Source: Myxococcales bacterium
Lineage (GTDB): Bacteria; Myxococcota_A; Polyangia; Polyangiales; JADJMO01
Direction of reading: 5' to 3'
Length of the DNA: 64,000 nt
Assembly: GCA_016709545.1 (NCBI GenBank)
Contig: JADJMO010000023.1
Coordinates: 1 to 64,000, forward strand
The translations under genes and the position numbers were made by a program. Numbering within the stretch: position 1 is the first letter of the stretch; the number at the start of each line of letters is the position of its first letter. The notes beneath the pieces are model-generated. The model did no database searches and was not told the DNA's origin. It was given only the letters and a program-made list of their open reading frames with translations. Positions 25,001 through 32,623 of the stretch are shown here, piece by piece.

Positions 25001-28000
25001 GCCTCGATCTGGAGCTCGGCGCCCGCCCGGCGCCAGAGCGAGGTGCGCCGGCCGACGAGGGTGAGGCTCGTCGCGCCCTCGATCACCCGGGTCGGGTGGA
25101 GGCGCACGCCGGCTTCTTGGAGGGTGGCGAGCGCCGACGCGGGCTCGTGCTTCGCCTCCGTGGCCGGCGTGACTCCCGCGTCGACGGCGGGCTCGGGCGC
25201 GCTCGACGAGCACCCGAGGAGGCCGGTGAGCGAGGCCGCCGCGAGGGTTCGGCGCCGCCGCGTCGCGAAGACCGAGGCGAGCAGGATCGCCATGGCGAAG
25301 CCTCCCTTGCCCTGGCCGCGCGTGGTCGAGCACCCGCCGTCGGTCGCGACGTCGGAGGTGGCGGGCACGCACGCGCCGTCGGCGCACGCGAAGCACGAGG
25401 CGCACTCGGCGCTCGACGCGCACGACTTCCGACAGCGCCCCGCGGTCGCCGGCGCCGTGCCGTCGTCGCAGAGGTAGGGGTTGCAGTCGGTGCGGCGCCC
25501 GTCCGGGGAGACCGACCCGAGCTTGTCGGTGGTGCACACGTTCAGGCCCTCGCGGGGCACGCAGGCGCCAGCGCGACAGAAGAAGCCCGAGGAACACTGC
25601 GTGTCCACGGTGCAGCTCGTGAGGCAACCACTCGCGTCGCACGCGAAGGGCCGACACGAGATGGTGTCCTTGTCGACGCAGGCCCCGGCGCCGCTGCACG
25701 TGGAGCTCGGCGTGAACCGGTCTGCCTCGCACACGGCGGCCTTGCAGGCGTCCGTGGTGCCCTTGGCGAACCCGGTGCAGCGGGTCGGGTCCTTGGCGCC
25801 GTCGCACGCCCGCGCGCGGCAGACCTCGCCCGCGCCGTCGCTGCACTTGGTCCGCGCCCCGTGGGGCTCGCCGTTGACCGGGCCGCAGGTGCCGACGGAG
25901 CCCGCGACGTCGCACGCTTCGCACTGACCGTCGCACGCGCGGTTGCAGCACACGCCGTCGACGCACGTGCCGCTCTTGCACTGGGTGCTCGCGGTGCAGG
26001 CCACGCCGAGGTCCTTGCGCGGCACGCACTTGGTCGCGTCGCAGGTGCTCGCGGCGTCGCACTCCGAGTCCTTGGTGCACGCGCCGACGCAGCCGCCGCC
26101 CGCGGTGGTCGCCGAGCACGCGTAGGGAGCGCACGAGGCGCGCTTGCCGTGGGGCACGCCGTCGACGCCCGTGCACGTGCCCAGCTTGCCCGCGACGTCG
26201 CACGCCACGCACTGCCCGTCGCAGGCGCTCCCGCAGCAGTACCCGTCGACGCAGTGCTTGGAGGTGCACACGTCGTCGGTCGCGCAGGCCTCGCCGTCCT
26301 TGCGCGCGGCGACGCACGACGTACCGGCGGCGCAGTAGTACCCCGTCGCGCAGGCGCCGAGCGTCGCGCAGCTCGTCGCGCACTTGCCGTCGAGGCAGGC
26401 ATAGGGGGCGCACGAGGGGCGTGTCCCGTGCGGGACCCCGAGGCTCACGGGGGAGCACGTGCCGAGCTTGCCGGGGACGTCGCACGCGAGGCACTGCTCG
26501 GTGCAGGGCGAGTCGCAGCACACGCCGTCGACGCAGCGGCCGGAGCTGCACTCCGCGGTCGTGGCGCACACCTCGCCGAGCGGCTTCTTGGGCGCGCACT
26601 TGCCCGCTGCGCAATACGCGCTCGCCGCGCACTCGGTGGCGCCGTCCCCGGTGCAGCTCGTCGCACACGCGCCCGCGACGCACGCGTACGAGGGGCCGCA
26701 CGCGGGCCGAGGCGCGACCGGAGTCGTGACGTTGGTGCACGTGCCCTTCGCGCTCGCGGTGTTGCACGCCTTGCACTGCTCGGTACACGCGGTGTTGCAG
26801 CACACGCCGTCCACACACTTGCCCGACGCGCACTGCCCGGGGCCGGTGCAGGCGACGCCGTTCGCGCTGGCCTCCCAGGCCTGCACGCCCGCGGTCAGCC
26901 CCCCGACGTTGACCCCCCCGACGGAGAGCACCGCGGTGCTGGTCGCGCCGCCCACGTGGAACGCGCCCATCGCCTTGCAGCCGAAGACCATGCTGTCGCT
27001 GCGCACCCAGCTGCCCTCGAGGGGGTCGAAGATCTCGGTCAGGTTCGTGCGCGAGGTCCCGTCGCCGCCGCCGAACACGAGCAGGCGACCGGTGCCGAGG
27101 AGCACGGCGCCGTGCTCGCCGCGTCGCTCGAACATCGAAGGGCCGAGGGTGAACTTGCCGGTGGCCGGGTCGTAGAGCTCCACCGTCGAGCGCGAGGTGG
27201 AGTTGAAGGCGGTCGTGTCGTAGCCGCCCGTCACGAGCGCCCGGCCGTCGGGCAGTGCGGTGAGGCCCATCTGGCCGCGGGCCTCGACCATCGACCCCGT
27301 CGTCGCCCAGGTCCTGGTCGCTGGATCGAAGAGCTCGGCCACGGTGGTCAGCGTGGGGAAGCCACCGCCGACCACGAGCGCCTTGCCCCCGGCGAGCAAC
27401 ACCGTACGCCCGCCGCTCTGGTGGTTCTGCGCGAGGGCCGTCGCAGCGCTCCAGGTGTTCGTGGCCGGGTCGAACAGCACCGCGCTCTGACCCGCGAACA
27501 GCGCGCGGGAGATCGAGGGGAGCCACACGCCGTTGACGGTGGTGAAGTCCGCGGGCGGCGAGGGCACGGTCGACCACGTCTTGGTCGCGTACGAGAAGCG
27601 CTCCGCGGTGCTCACCGAGATGCCGTTGACCGCGAGGGCGTCGCCAGAAGGCAGCGCGACGAGTCCTGGGCGGTCGCGGCCCGTGACGAGGCGTCCCGTC
27701 GTCGTCCAGGTGCCGCTGCTGCTCCGCAGCTCGACGAGGCCGTTGTCGGAGAAGCCACCCACGGCGAGGATCTCGCCCGTCGTCAGCTGCACCCAGGACC
27801 CGTGCGCCTGGGCCATCGAGGTGTCGGCGGTCCACAGCGGGTCGACCACCACCGGATAGGTGAGCCCCTCGGGCAGGACGGCGGTGACACGCGCGCCAGA
27901 AGGCTCGGGCGACAGCGCGAGCGAGAGGACGAAGCGCGCGCCCGTCGCGTCGATCGCCGTGACCTTGCTCGACCGCGCGACCACTCGCTGCCCGTCGCGC

Positions 28001-28476
28001 ACCTCGACGTGGTCGCCGGCGAGGGCCACCTCGAGGCCGCCCTCGAGGCCGAGGTGGAGCTCGTAGGGAGCAGCGGTCGGCGCGTGAACGACGCGGAGCT
28101 CCTCCACCGCCCCACGCGTCGCGAACAGCGCGACGTCGACGGTGGCTCCAGGGCGGACGAGGACGTCGTCTTCCACGTGCGCGCTCTGTGTGTGGGGGAG
28201 ATCGAGCGTCAGGGCACGGCCACCGCCGAAGCGGACGCGCACCGGCTCGCTCCCGTCGCGCGGCAGCTCGAGCGCGCCGCCCGCCGACCACTGGGTCGCT
28301 CCACGCGCGGCCAGCAGCTCGCCGACGATCGGCGTGCGCCGCAAGCGAGCAACGACGCTCTCGGGCTTCGACGGAGCGACCACGGCACCGGCGTCGAAGC
28401 TCTCGCGCGGTGGCTCACTCGAACACCCACTGCTCAGCGACACCACGACCCCGAGCGCGACGACGTGTCCCCTCAT
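21997..28476 (-). CDS. Giant kelch/cysteine-rich lipoprotein: in-frame fusion of two paralogues
   Basis: A 2159-residue frame containing the same protein plan twice. Half 1 has a lipoprotein signal (MRGHVVALGVVVSLSSGC), a beta-rich domain ending VVVDPLWT, and kelch repeats (ILAVGGFSDNG, ALVTGGYDTT, LLVFGGGDGTS). Cysteine-rich repeats of about 60 residues follow (CASGKCVDGVCCNTACTEQC...), ending in a sorting-signal-like tail (GGCSTTRGQGKGGFAMAILLASVFATRRRR). Without a stop this runs into LAAASLTGLLGCSSS, a second lipobox. Half 2 repeats the plan and ends GGCGCAVPGTRNRG...LLAGRLRRYHRRR. A separate second gene could start at the Met at 25293. Probably a surface or outer-membrane protein; the role is unknown. 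Confidence 0.85.
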   Translation of the reverse strand: MRGHVVALGVVVSLSSGCSSEPPRESFDAGAVVAPSKPESVVARLRRTPIVGELLAARGATQWSAGGALELPRDGSEPVRVRFGGGRALTLDLPHTQSAHVEDDVLVRPGATVDVALFATRGAVEELRVVHAPTAAPYELHLGLEGGLEVALAGDHVEVRDGQRVVARSSKVTAIDATGARFVLSLALSPEPSGARVTAVLPEGLTYPVVVDPLWTADTSMAQAHGSWVQLTTGEILAVGGFSDNGLVELRSSSGTWTTTGRLVTGRDRPGLVALPSGDALAVNGISVSTAERFSYATKTWSTVPSPPADFTTVNGVWLPSISRALFAGQSAVLFDPATNTWSAATALAQNHQSGGRTVLLAGGKALVVGGGFPTLTTVAELFDPATRTWATTGSMVEARGQMGLTALPDGRALVTGGYDTTAFNSTSRSTVELYDPATGKFTLGPSMFERRGEHGAVLLGTGRLLVFGGGDGTSRTNLTEIFDPLEGSWVRSDSMVFGCKAMGAFHVGGATSTAVLSVGGVNVGGLTAGVQAWEASANGVACTGPGQCASGKCVDGVCCNTACTEQCKACNTASAKGTCTNVTTPVAPRPACGPSYACVAGACATSCTGDGATECAASAYCAAGKCAPKKPLGEVCATTAECSSGRCVDGVCCDSPCTEQCLACDVPGKLGTCSPVSLGVPHGTRPSCAPYACLDGKCATSCATLGACATGYYCAAGTSCVAARKDGEACATDDVCTSKHCVDGYCCGSACDGQCVACDVAGKLGTCTGVDGVPHGKRASCAPYACSATTAGGGCVGACTKDSECDAASTCDATKCVPRKDLGVACTASTQCKSGTCVDGVCCNRACDGQCEACDVAGSVGTCGPVNGEPHGARTKCSDGAGEVCRARACDGAKDPTRCTGFAKGTTDACKAAVCEADRFTPSSTCSGAGACVDKDTISCRPFACDASGCLTSCTVDTQCSSGFFCRAGACVPREGLNVCTTDKLGSVSPDGRRTDCNPYLCDDGTAPATAGRCRKSCASSAECASCFACADGACVPATSDVATDGGCSTTRGQGKGGFAMAILLASVFATRRRRTLAAASLTGLLGCSSSAPEPAVDAGVTPATEAKHEPASALATLQEAGVRLHPTRVIEGATSLTLVGRRTSLWRRAGAELQIEAPHRADGPTRLRAGGHELTLREDAAPAKATIVDGGVVFEGGAAGDLALTAKDDQFESFRVLRGGTADPVLRLHLGSTLRHVRAIDTRLEVLDSEGGVAFATAPTWARDAHHRTVAVHPVVRRVGLADYEVTLAVDARAELTLPIVVDPLWTIGSAVATARSGPLALLGTKVLSVSGGSGVAQLYDPATAAWASAGTLTATDDLSARVAYDATHALFIGGSGAPKQVQRFDLATSTWSAVGSLSVARNDCALRFATPLAGGKVLVAGGTTSNVTELWNGSSWVEAGTGGKLAVGRGCAAVVTLASGRAMLVGGSNGAGPLRSADVYDPATDTWTKTGDMNVPRWFHTATALPDGGVMAVGGQGGPGNPEVWSPTTGTWTVVAKAAYTRGDGTSAVTLPGGRVLTFGGDGTSPSLAEVWDPATNTWSPAGSLSSGRKNAGAVYVPAPYDQVVVVGGTSVGGDEKIVEIFEQFANGAACSSAGECKSGSCIDGVCCDTACKEQCKACDLPGKVGTCSAVDKLPSRGARPTCAPFVCVAGVCPTSCASDGECDPSRYCGGGACLAKKTGAAACARAAECATGFCVDAVCCNVACGGACEACDLTGTVGTCFPLASGAPRGTHTSCAPFLCKGGACATTCATSAECTAGNGCVGGKCVPKGDLGATCTSTDGCLSGQCVDGVCCDTACGEQCKACNEVGTVGKCTAVSGAPRGARASCAPYLCGAGACATTCKADGDCATGNLCEGGACVKARAPGEACTKDAACASGFCTDGVCCDARCDGACEACDATGKAGTCTPVSGAPHGKRAACDDGGGDVCKARLCDGVDRKSCAAFVAGTTVSCAGSVCRTTGYRGQAFCDGKGTCAAPLETSCVPFACDPKGCLTKCTDDAQCAPSFRCVSGNCAAVGDVCSADLAKVLKKGGGEEACAPYLCRGGACSKECATSDDCDLSHRCVDRVCAALEQPAPAEGDGGCGCAVPGTRNRGSTAALALMVLLAGRLRRYHRRR

Positions 28477-28601
28477 CCCTCGAGGATACGGGCGCGCAAG
28501 GATCGGAGATCGAACGAAAGCAGTGAAGGTAGAGGCGTGACGCGCTGCTTCTGACCGCAGTGGTCCGGTCGGTGCGCTGCGGACTCGTGGTAGGACCAGC
28601 T

Positions 28602-30035
28602 GTGTTCCGTCGCTCGCCTGCCATCCTCGCGTTGCTCTCCCTCCACACGCTCGCCTGTTCGTCCCAGGGCGAGGCGGCCCCCACCGACGGTGGGACCACG
28701 AGCGACGCCGACGCGGCGTCCGCGTGCAAGGCGGTGCCGGCGCCCCAGCTCGGCACGAGCGCGGAGGCCGTGGCCCTCGCGGCGGCGCCCGCGGCGTGTG
28801 GCCAGAAGGCGTTCACCTGGCTCGCCACGCCCGACCTCGGCGACGTCACCCAGAAGGGCTTCCACGATCACTTCACCGCGACGGCCAACAAGGTGCTGCT
28901 GGTGGCCGGCAAGGTCGACGTCAAGGGCCCGGTGCACGACGTCGACATGGACCAGATCGCGTACGTGACGCAGGACCGCGGCGCGAAGATCGAGGCCACC
29001 GCGCTCGTCGCCTACCCGTCGGATCTCGAGGCGCGCACCGACCTCGACGTGCTCGTCGTGTTGCACGGCACGGCGGGCTTCACCGACAGCTGCGCGCCTT
29101 CGGCGAGCGCCGACGCACGCCCGCTCGCCGCGGCGCTCGCCTCGCTCGGCTACGTCGTCGTCGCGCCCGACTACGTGGGCCTGCGCGCGCTCGGCGCGCC
29201 GACCGGCTTCCTCCACCCGTACCTCGTCGGTCAGACGACCGCGATCGCCTCGATCGACGCGGTGCGCGCTTCGCAGAAGCTCCTGCAGAAGGGCGACCTC
29301 GGGGTGTGCGCCAAGCCGCGCTTCGTGACCGTCGGCGGCTCGCAGGGCGGCCACGCGGCGCTGTGGGTGGACCGCCTCGCGCCGTACTACGCGAAGGAGC
29401 TCGAGCACGCCGGGGTGGTCGCGACCGTGCCCCCGGCCGACATGCTCGGCGAGGCGGGGCGCGCGCTCCGGGCCGACGTGCCTGCCAGCAAGAACATCCT
29501 CGCGTTCTACGGCGCGGCGAGCGGGTGGTACGGCCACGAGGGGCGCCTCGGCGAGGTCCTGATCTCGCCGTGGGACAAGGAGGTGCCCGCCGCGATGGCC
29601 AAGAGCTGCGACCCGAAGCTCGACGCGTCGACGCGCGACGCCTATTTCCAGAAGTCGTTCCTCGACACGGCGGCGACCGAAGGTGGGCTCTCCGCGCTCT
29701 CGCCGTGGGGGTGCATGCTGACCGAGAACGGCCTGACCACGACCTCGGTCAAGCGCATGGCGCCGACCGGCCCCGGCTACGGCGTGCTGTTCGTGGTCGG
29801 CGAGGCCGACACGCTCGTCGACCCCGCGACCGAGCGCAAGGCGTTCGACACGCTCTGCGGGCAGGGCATGAAGATGCAGTACCTCGAGTGCGCGGGCGCT
29901 GCGCACACCAAGGCGACCACGTGGTCGCTGCCCGAGATCGTCGACTTCGTCGGGGCGCGGCTCGCCGGCGTGCCGATGAAGCCGGCCGATCTGTGCGCCC
30001 GCGGCGCCGCCCAGAAGTGCCGCGGAACCCCCTGA
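28602..30035 (+). CDS. Secreted alpha/beta-hydrolase lipoprotein (secretory-lipase-like)
   Basis: About 477 residues from the GTG at 28602, which gives VFRRSPAILALLSLHTLACSS, a lipoprotein signal; an upstream GTG at 28560 is in frame but would bury it. The hydrolase has DVLVVLHGTAGFTDSC, GYVVVAPDYVGLRALG, the nucleophile elbow GGSQGGHAALW, a late acidic residue in VVGEADTLVDP, and His in CAGAAHTKATTW. That is a complete Ser-Asp-His set. The fold and PDYVGLG-type motif recall fungal-type secretory lipases and bacterial prolyl-peptidase-like esterases. The substrate is unknown. Divergent from the kelch gene. Confidence 0.8.
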   Translation: MFRRSPAILALLSLHTLACSSQGEAAPTDGGTTSDADAASACKAVPAPQLGTSAEAVALAAAPAACGQKAFTWLATPDLGDVTQKGFHDHFTATANKVLLVAGKVDVKGPVHDVDMDQIAYVTQDRGAKIEATALVAYPSDLEARTDLDVLVVLHGTAGFTDSCAPSASADARPLAAALASLGYVVVAPDYVGLRALGAPTGFLHPYLVGQTTAIASIDAVRASQKLLQKGDLGVCAKPRFVTVGGSQGGHAALWVDRLAPYYAKELEHAGVVATVPPADMLGEAGRALRADVPASKNILAFYGAASGWYGHEGRLGEVLISPWDKEVPAAMAKSCDPKLDASTRDAYFQKSFLDTAATEGGLSALSPWGCMLTENGLTTTSVKRMAPTGPGYGVLFVVGEADTLVDPATERKAFDTLCGQGMKMQYLECAGAAHTKATTWSLPEIVDFVGARLAGVPMKPADLCARGAAQKCRGTP

Positions 30036-30053
30036 GCCCTCGTGTCCAGCGCC

Positions 30054-30458
30054 TCAGTGCTGGGGCGCGCCCATCGGGGTCGTGACCTCGACCTCGTACA
30101 CCTGCTTGGTGCACTGCGCGGTGACCTCGAGCGTGGTCCGCCCAGACTTCTTGGCGAACAGCACCCACTCGCGCTGGGCCGGGCTGCGCGACAGGCCACG
30201 GCTCTCGAGCACCGTCGGGTCGGCGATGACCAGGGTGGGCGGCGTGGGCGTGGCGTTGCCCGCAGGCGGGCAGTTGTCGCTGATGGTCACGGCGAAGGCC
30301 ACGCCAGCGTTCACCTCGATGGCGTGCTTGTCGTCGCGAGTGATCAGCCGCAGCGTGCGCGCGGGCGGCGCACCGGTCATCGGGTAGAGCTCCACGCGGC
30401 GCTGCACCTCGGGCACGCACGCGCCGAGCAGCAACAGGAGGGCGAGGCTGCGCTTCAC
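30054..30458 (-). CDS. Small lipoprotein of unknown function
   Basis: 134 residues. It starts at a GTG (VKRSLALLLLLGAC) giving a lipoprotein signal with Cys 14. The mature part is beta-rich (TLRLITRDDKHAIEVNAG, TTLEVTAQCTKQVYEVEV) and Ig-like in appearance. GTGA overlap with the preceding gene shows the pair is co-translated, and the two may form one periplasmic or outer-membrane complex. No family recognised. Confidence 0.75.
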   Translation of the reverse strand: MKRSLALLLLLGACVPEVQRRVELYPMTGAPPARTLRLITRDDKHAIEVNAGVAFAVTISDNCPPAGNATPTPPTLVIADPTVLESRGLSRSPAQREWVLFAKKSGRTTLEVTAQCTKQVYEVEVTTPMGAPQH

Positions 30459-31117
30459 GGCTCCACCTCCACCGTCAGGGGCGCCGAGAGCCCGAGCGCG
30501 ACGAAGTTGATCTCGGTGGTACCCGGGGAGCGCGCGACGATGCGGTACCACCCGCTGATCGAGTCGGGCACGATCGCGACGCTGGTGCCCTGGAGCTTGC
30601 GCTGCAGCTCGAAGTTGCCGAGCAGCGGCTGGCCGTTGGCGTAGGGCTCGACCGCGACGAGGATCTCGTCCTTGACCAGCAGCTTGAACGAGGGGAGCAC
30701 CTTGCCGAGCGGTGTGCCCTGGGGCGTGTAGCGCACGACACGCAGCTCGGTCGGCGGCTGCACCCACAGGTGGATGAAGTCGAGCACCGCCTTGTCGGGG
30801 CCGACGAACAGGATCGCGCTCGCGCCTGCGCCCACGGCCTCGAGGTGCGCCCCCCCCTTGACGCGCAGCACGGTCGGGTCGGCCGACTCGACGACGGTGG
30901 GCGGGCCGGAGGTGCCCGCGATCTGGTAGCGGAGATCGAGATCGACCGTGCTGCCGAGGGCGATGGGGGCGTCGAGCTTCTGCCCGATGCACGCGATGCC
31001 GAGGGCCCCGCACTGCGGCTTGCCGCCGTTGCCGACGGTGACGCCGCCGTTGGGTCGACCGCCGCCGCTGCTGCCACAACCCACGACCAACAGGAAGACC
31101 GAGAGCACCCAGCGCAC
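30455..31117 (-). CDS. Lipoprotein with Ig-like beta domains
   Basis: 220 residues from the GTG at 31117 (VRWVLSVFLLVVGCGSS, lipobox VVGC). A Gly-rich linker follows, then two beta-rich segments. One is RVKGGAHLEAVGAGASAILFVGPD, reminiscent of bacterial Ig-like (Big_2) repeats. The other ends in PGTTEINFVALGLSAPLTVEV. It lies upstream of and overlaps the 30054-30458 gene by 4 nt. Function unknown. Confidence 0.75.
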   Translation of the reverse strand: MRWVLSVFLLVVGCGSSGGGRPNGGVTVGNGGKPQCGALGIACIGQKLDAPIALGSTVDLDLRYQIAGTSGPPTVVESADPTVLRVKGGAHLEAVGAGASAILFVGPDKAVLDFIHLWVQPPTELRVVRYTPQGTPLGKVLPSFKLLVKDEILVAVEPYANGQPLLGNFELQRKLQGTSVAIVPDSISGWYRIVARSPGTTEINFVALGLSAPLTVEVEP

Positions 31118-31186
31118 GACGCCACCATAGCAGCCTCGTCCGTGGCCAGGGTGTTCGCCGGCCCGTCGTTGCACTACCGATGGCAG

Positions 31187-31846
31187 ATGGTCGCCCCCCT
31201 CCACCTGTACATCGGCAACAAGGCCTACTCGTCCTGGTCGTTGCGTCCGTGGCTCGCGGCCAAGGTGGCCGGCATCCCCTTCGAGGAGACCGTCATCCCG
31301 CTCTACGAGGAGGGCTCTCCCGAGCGGATGCGCGCGGTGTCACCGGTGGGCAAGGTGCCCGTGCTCCACCATGGGGATGTGGTCGTGTGGGAGTCGCTCG
31401 CCATCGTCGAGTACCTCGCCGAGCAGTTCCCCGATCGTCGGCTGTGGCCCGAGGACTCCTCCGCGCGGGCGGTGGCGCGCGCGGTGTCGTCCGAGATGCA
31501 CGCGGGCTTCTCCGCCCTGCGCACCAACATGGGCATGAACGTCCGCCGTCGCCTCCCGGGTCGCGGTCGCGCGCCCGGCGTGGCCGAGGACATCGCGCGC
31601 ATCACCGCGCTGTGGGCGGACTGTCGCGCGCGCTTCGGCGCAGCGGGGCCCTTCCTGTTCGGTCACTTCACCATCGCGGACGCGATGTTCGCGCCCGTCG
31701 TCACCCGCTTCGAGACCTACGTCGTCGAGCTCTCTGCCGTCGCCCGCGCCTACTCTTCGGCCGTCCTCGCGCTGCCCGCGATGAAGGAGTGGTACGCGGC
31801 CGCCGAGTCGGAGCCGTGGGTCATCGACCGCTACGAGATCGCCTGA
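31187..31846 (+). CDS. Glutathione S-transferase family protein
   Basis: 219 residues. The thioredoxin-like N-domain has LHLYIGNKAYSSWSLRPWLAAKVAGIPFEE with the presumed catalytic Ser in the SSWS segment. The cis-Pro GKVPVLHHGDVVVWESLAIVEYLAEQFP binds the gamma-glutamyl group. An all-helical C-domain follows (FGHFTIADAMFAPVVTRFETY). The IGNKxYSSWSLRPWL start is that of a widespread bacterial GST subgroup. It probably conjugates glutathione to electrophiles in the cytoplasm; the substrate is not predictable. Start ATG at 31187 chosen from the domain boundary. Confidence 0.9.
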   Translation: MVAPLHLYIGNKAYSSWSLRPWLAAKVAGIPFEETVIPLYEEGSPERMRAVSPVGKVPVLHHGDVVVWESLAIVEYLAEQFPDRRLWPEDSSARAVARAVSSEMHAGFSALRTNMGMNVRRRLPGRGRAPGVAEDIARITALWADCRARFGAAGPFLFGHFTIADAMFAPVVTRFETYVVELSAVARAYSSAVLALPAMKEWYAAAESEPWVIDRYEIA

Positions 31847-31854
31847 ACGGCGTG

Positions 31855-32085
31855 CCGATCTGATGCCCCCGGGCTGAAGCCCCGGGGCACCGACGACCCG
31901 CAAGCCCGGGGCCTTTCACCCCGGGCTTCACGTCCCGAATCGCTGGCTGGACCTCGCGCTGCAAAGGACTGGCAGAAGGGAGTCTAGCCAGACCAGCGCG
32001 CCCTCGAGCCCGGGGTCGATGCCCCGGGCTTCAGCGGCCGTCGGTGCCCCGGGCTTTCAGCCCTTTCAGCCCGGGGGCATTCCTC
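31855..32085. repeat. CCCCGGGCT-type interspersed palindromes
   Basis: The 250-bp gap between the GST gene and the next lipoprotein is packed with inverted and direct copies of a GCCCCGGGGCTTCAG-like element: at about 31863-31887, 31903-31932, 32010-32034 and 32045-32082. The copies can form several GC-rich hairpins. They lie between convergent genes, where they may end transcription, but the arrangement suggests an interspersed repeat family. Confidence 0.7.
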
Positions 32086-32098
32086 GACACGCCCCGAC

Positions 32099-32452
32099 TC
32101 ACTGGCACGCCTTCGGGCTCTCCACGCCCTTCTTCGTGCCGCTGTCCACGCACACCGCGGCCACCGCCGCGGCGCTGCACGCGGCGTAGTCGATCTTCGG
32201 CGAGCCGCCGCCCGAGCAACCCAGCGTGACGTAGAAATCGGTGCATTTCTGCAGCGAGTCGAAGCTGATGCTCGCGCCGCCGCCACCGTCCGCCACCGAG
32301 ACGAAGCGACACTTGTCGACCCCGCACGCGCACGCGCGCTCGCACAGCCGTTGCCCGGCGATCTCGCAGCTGCTGGCGGTGTTGCTGCTGTCGCTGCCGC
32401 AGGCCGGGGCGAACGACACGGCGAGCAGGAGCAAGGGAAGGAGGAGGCGCAT
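32099..32452 (-). CDS. Small cysteine-containing lipoprotein
   Basis: 117 residues: MRLLLPLLLLAVSFAPAC is a clear lipoprotein signal. The mature part has eight or more cysteines (CEIAGQRLCERACACGVDKC, CTDFYVTLGC, ACSAAAVAAVC), suggesting disulphides outside the inner membrane. The pattern resembles many short orphan lipoproteins of myxobacteria. No function can be given. The ATG follows an upstream region shared with the divergent EF-G-like gene. Confidence 0.75.
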   Translation of the reverse strand: MRLLLPLLLLAVSFAPACGSDSSNTASSCEIAGQRLCERACACGVDKCRFVSVADGGGGASISFDSLQKCTDFYVTLGCSGGGSPKIDYAACSAAAVAAVCVDSGTKKGVESPKACQ

Positions 32453-32623
32453 GGTCCCAGGGTACCGCAAGGTGCGCAGCCATCGCGTCGCGCGCACACA
32501 ATGCGCGGTGCGCCGCTCGGAGGGGCGCGAAAATCGGCCGAATTTCCTGCGCTCGCGGCGAGCGCGTCCTTGGCCCGCATGACGCATGGGCAGGCGACAC
32601 CTAGTCCACAAGGGGAAGCCTCG

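Noticed and set aside
22009..28554. A frame of more than 2000 codons open on the plus strand opposite the kelch gene
   Set aside because: It is a GC-skew shadow of the kelch/Cys-rich gene: composition is Arg/Ala/Gly-rich, there are no domains, and the minus-strand frame has a signal peptide and clear repeats.
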